Assembly (NCBI GenBank): GCA_002348825.1
Contig: DEBN01000035.1
Span: forward strand, 1-6,771
DNA: 6,771 nt
Direction of reading: 5' to 3'
Source: Gammaproteobacteria bacterium UBA2955
GTDB lineage: Bacteria; Pseudomonadota; Gammaproteobacteria; Pseudomonadales; Azotimanducaceae
The notes under the pieces were generated by a model, which did not search any database, was not told the origin of the DNA, and saw only the letters and a list, made by a program, of their open reading frames with translations. Shown here piece after piece: positions 6,272-6,771 of the stretch. Every line of letters begins with the position of its first letter. Positions within the stretch are counted from its first letter, which is position 1. Both the position numbers and the translations under genes were made by a program.

Positions 6272-6598
6272 TTGTATTTTATTTTCAAAGTTCACCTAAA
6301 GCGCGGCTATAAAGCCGATCAATACGCGGCTGCCTGGATTCGGGCCAGTCAGCTGATACAGCAAGCACCCGGCGCTCGTGGCACTCGGTTGCATCGTAAA
6401 ATAGGCGATGAAACCACTTTGCTAGCGATTGCGAGTTGGGCAACGAAAACACAGCGTGACGCAATGGAGGCCTCTGCTGCGGCGGAGATTGAGGCGATTA
6501 TTCTTACTCAGCAGGAGTTTGTAGAAATCGAAGTCGTTGGTGAGTTCGAAGACGCAGCGTGGCGCGTCGACCCCGACAGCCCAGCCGAGCTTTATTGA
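6272..6598 (+). CDS. Small dimeric alpha-beta-barrel (ABM-like) protein
   Basis: The 108-residue product resembles antibiotic-biosynthesis-monooxygenase-like ferredoxin-fold proteins, which form dimeric alpha-beta barrels. A first strand YFIFKVHLKRGY (2-13) leads into a helix (about 15-31). A loop APGARGTRLHRKIGD (32-46) follows, then the strand TTLLAIASWATKT (48-60) ending in Trp56, as in many family members. A second helix spans about 60-75 and a closing strand FVEIEVVGEF 83-92. The tail from 93 on is acidic and looks flexible. Members may be cofactor-free oxygenases, decarboxylases or stress proteins, and the fold alone does not give the reaction. The start is TTG, set by GGAG and an upstream in-frame stop, and the gene ends in tandem TGA TGA. 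It lies on the same strand as the MDR gene, 318 bp downstream, so it may have its own promoter. Confidence 0.75.
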   Translation: MYFIFKVHLKRGYKADQYAAAWIRASQLIQQAPGARGTRLHRKIGDETTLLAIASWATKTQRDAMEASAAAEIEAIILTQQEFVEIEVVGEFEDAAWRVDPDSPAELY

Positions 6599-6720
6599 TG
6601 AAGCACGGCCCGCGACCACTGTGGCCTCAGTCGTGATAGCGAAGGCACTGGGAGCGGCTAAAACTGCAGACGCCGGGCGATCCTTCGGTATTTTTGCGCC
6701 GATCTTAATTTTTACCCGGG

Positions 6721-6726
6721 TATAAT
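6721..6726 (+). promoter_or_regulatory. Possible -10 hexamer TATAAT
   Basis: A perfect TATAAT lies in an AT-rich stretch after CCCGGG at the right edge. No consensus -35 is present at 16-18 bp (the 17-bp position reads GCCGAT), and TTGCGC (6694-6699) is too far at 21 bp. It could serve a plus-strand gene beyond the window. The rest of 6599-6771 shows no gene. Confidence 0.3.
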
Positions 6727-6771
6727 TTAAACTTCAGCCCCCCGACAATACGAATGCAAAACCTTTCTGCA

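Noticed and set aside
5543..6295. Minus-strand 250-residue ORF
   Set aside because: Most of it is antisense to the MDR gene, it has no recognisable domain, and its composition is shadow-like (many Arg, Ser, Cys).
1..6771. CRISPR arrays, tRNA, rRNA, insertion sequences and integrase genes
   Set aside because: I saw no regularly spaced repeats, cloverleaf-like segments, transposase motifs or terminal inverted repeats on either strand.

Overview
The window is about half G+C, with bacterial Shine-Dalgarno sites and short-chain acyl-CoA/dehydrogenase-type genes. This suggests a proteobacterium-like heterotroph, although no ribosomal or taxonomic marker is present. The most informative clue to the host is an apparent selenocysteine codon, which would mean the organism makes and inserts selenocysteine.

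Layout from left to right. A minus-strand gene cut by the left edge encodes the N-terminal 124 residues of a glycine/betaine/sarcosine/D-proline reductase selenoprotein B (GrdB)-like protein. It is divergent from a plus-strand crotonase-fold gene (626-1405), and the 251 bp between them holds three short dyads. A perfect 10-bp stem hairpin lies between the crotonase gene and the convergent minus-strand gene at 1682-2854. That second gene is a full-length GrdB-like paralogue read through one in-frame TGA (2387-2389). The TGA sits at the first position of a U-x-x-C motif. A 6-bp stem, 5-nt loop hairpin starts 11 nt downstream in the mRNA, as expected of a bacterial SECIS. A six-frame or automatic annotation would split this gene into a 155-residue and a 228-residue ORF.

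After a 399-bp gap with no convincing gene comes a minus-strand D-2-hydroxyacid dehydrogenase (3254-4303). A 648-bp non-coding stretch then leads to a plus-strand zinc-independent MDR/quinone-oxidoreductase-type dehydrogenase (4952-5953). A small dimeric alpha-beta-barrel (antibiotic biosynthesis monooxygenase-like) protein follows, starting at TTG (6272-6598). The right end holds no gene but has a consensus -10 hexamer.

How the genes work together is inference only. Two GrdB-family proteins lie beside an enoyl-CoA hydratase/isomerase-like enzyme, a 2-hydroxyacid dehydrogenase, an MDR reductase and an ABM-like protein. This looks like a catabolic island for an organic acid or amino-acid-derived substrate. 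No GrdA, GrdC/D, GrdE or PrdA partner of classical glycine or proline reductase is visible here, so the GrdB-like proteins probably work in some other, uncharacterised redox reaction.
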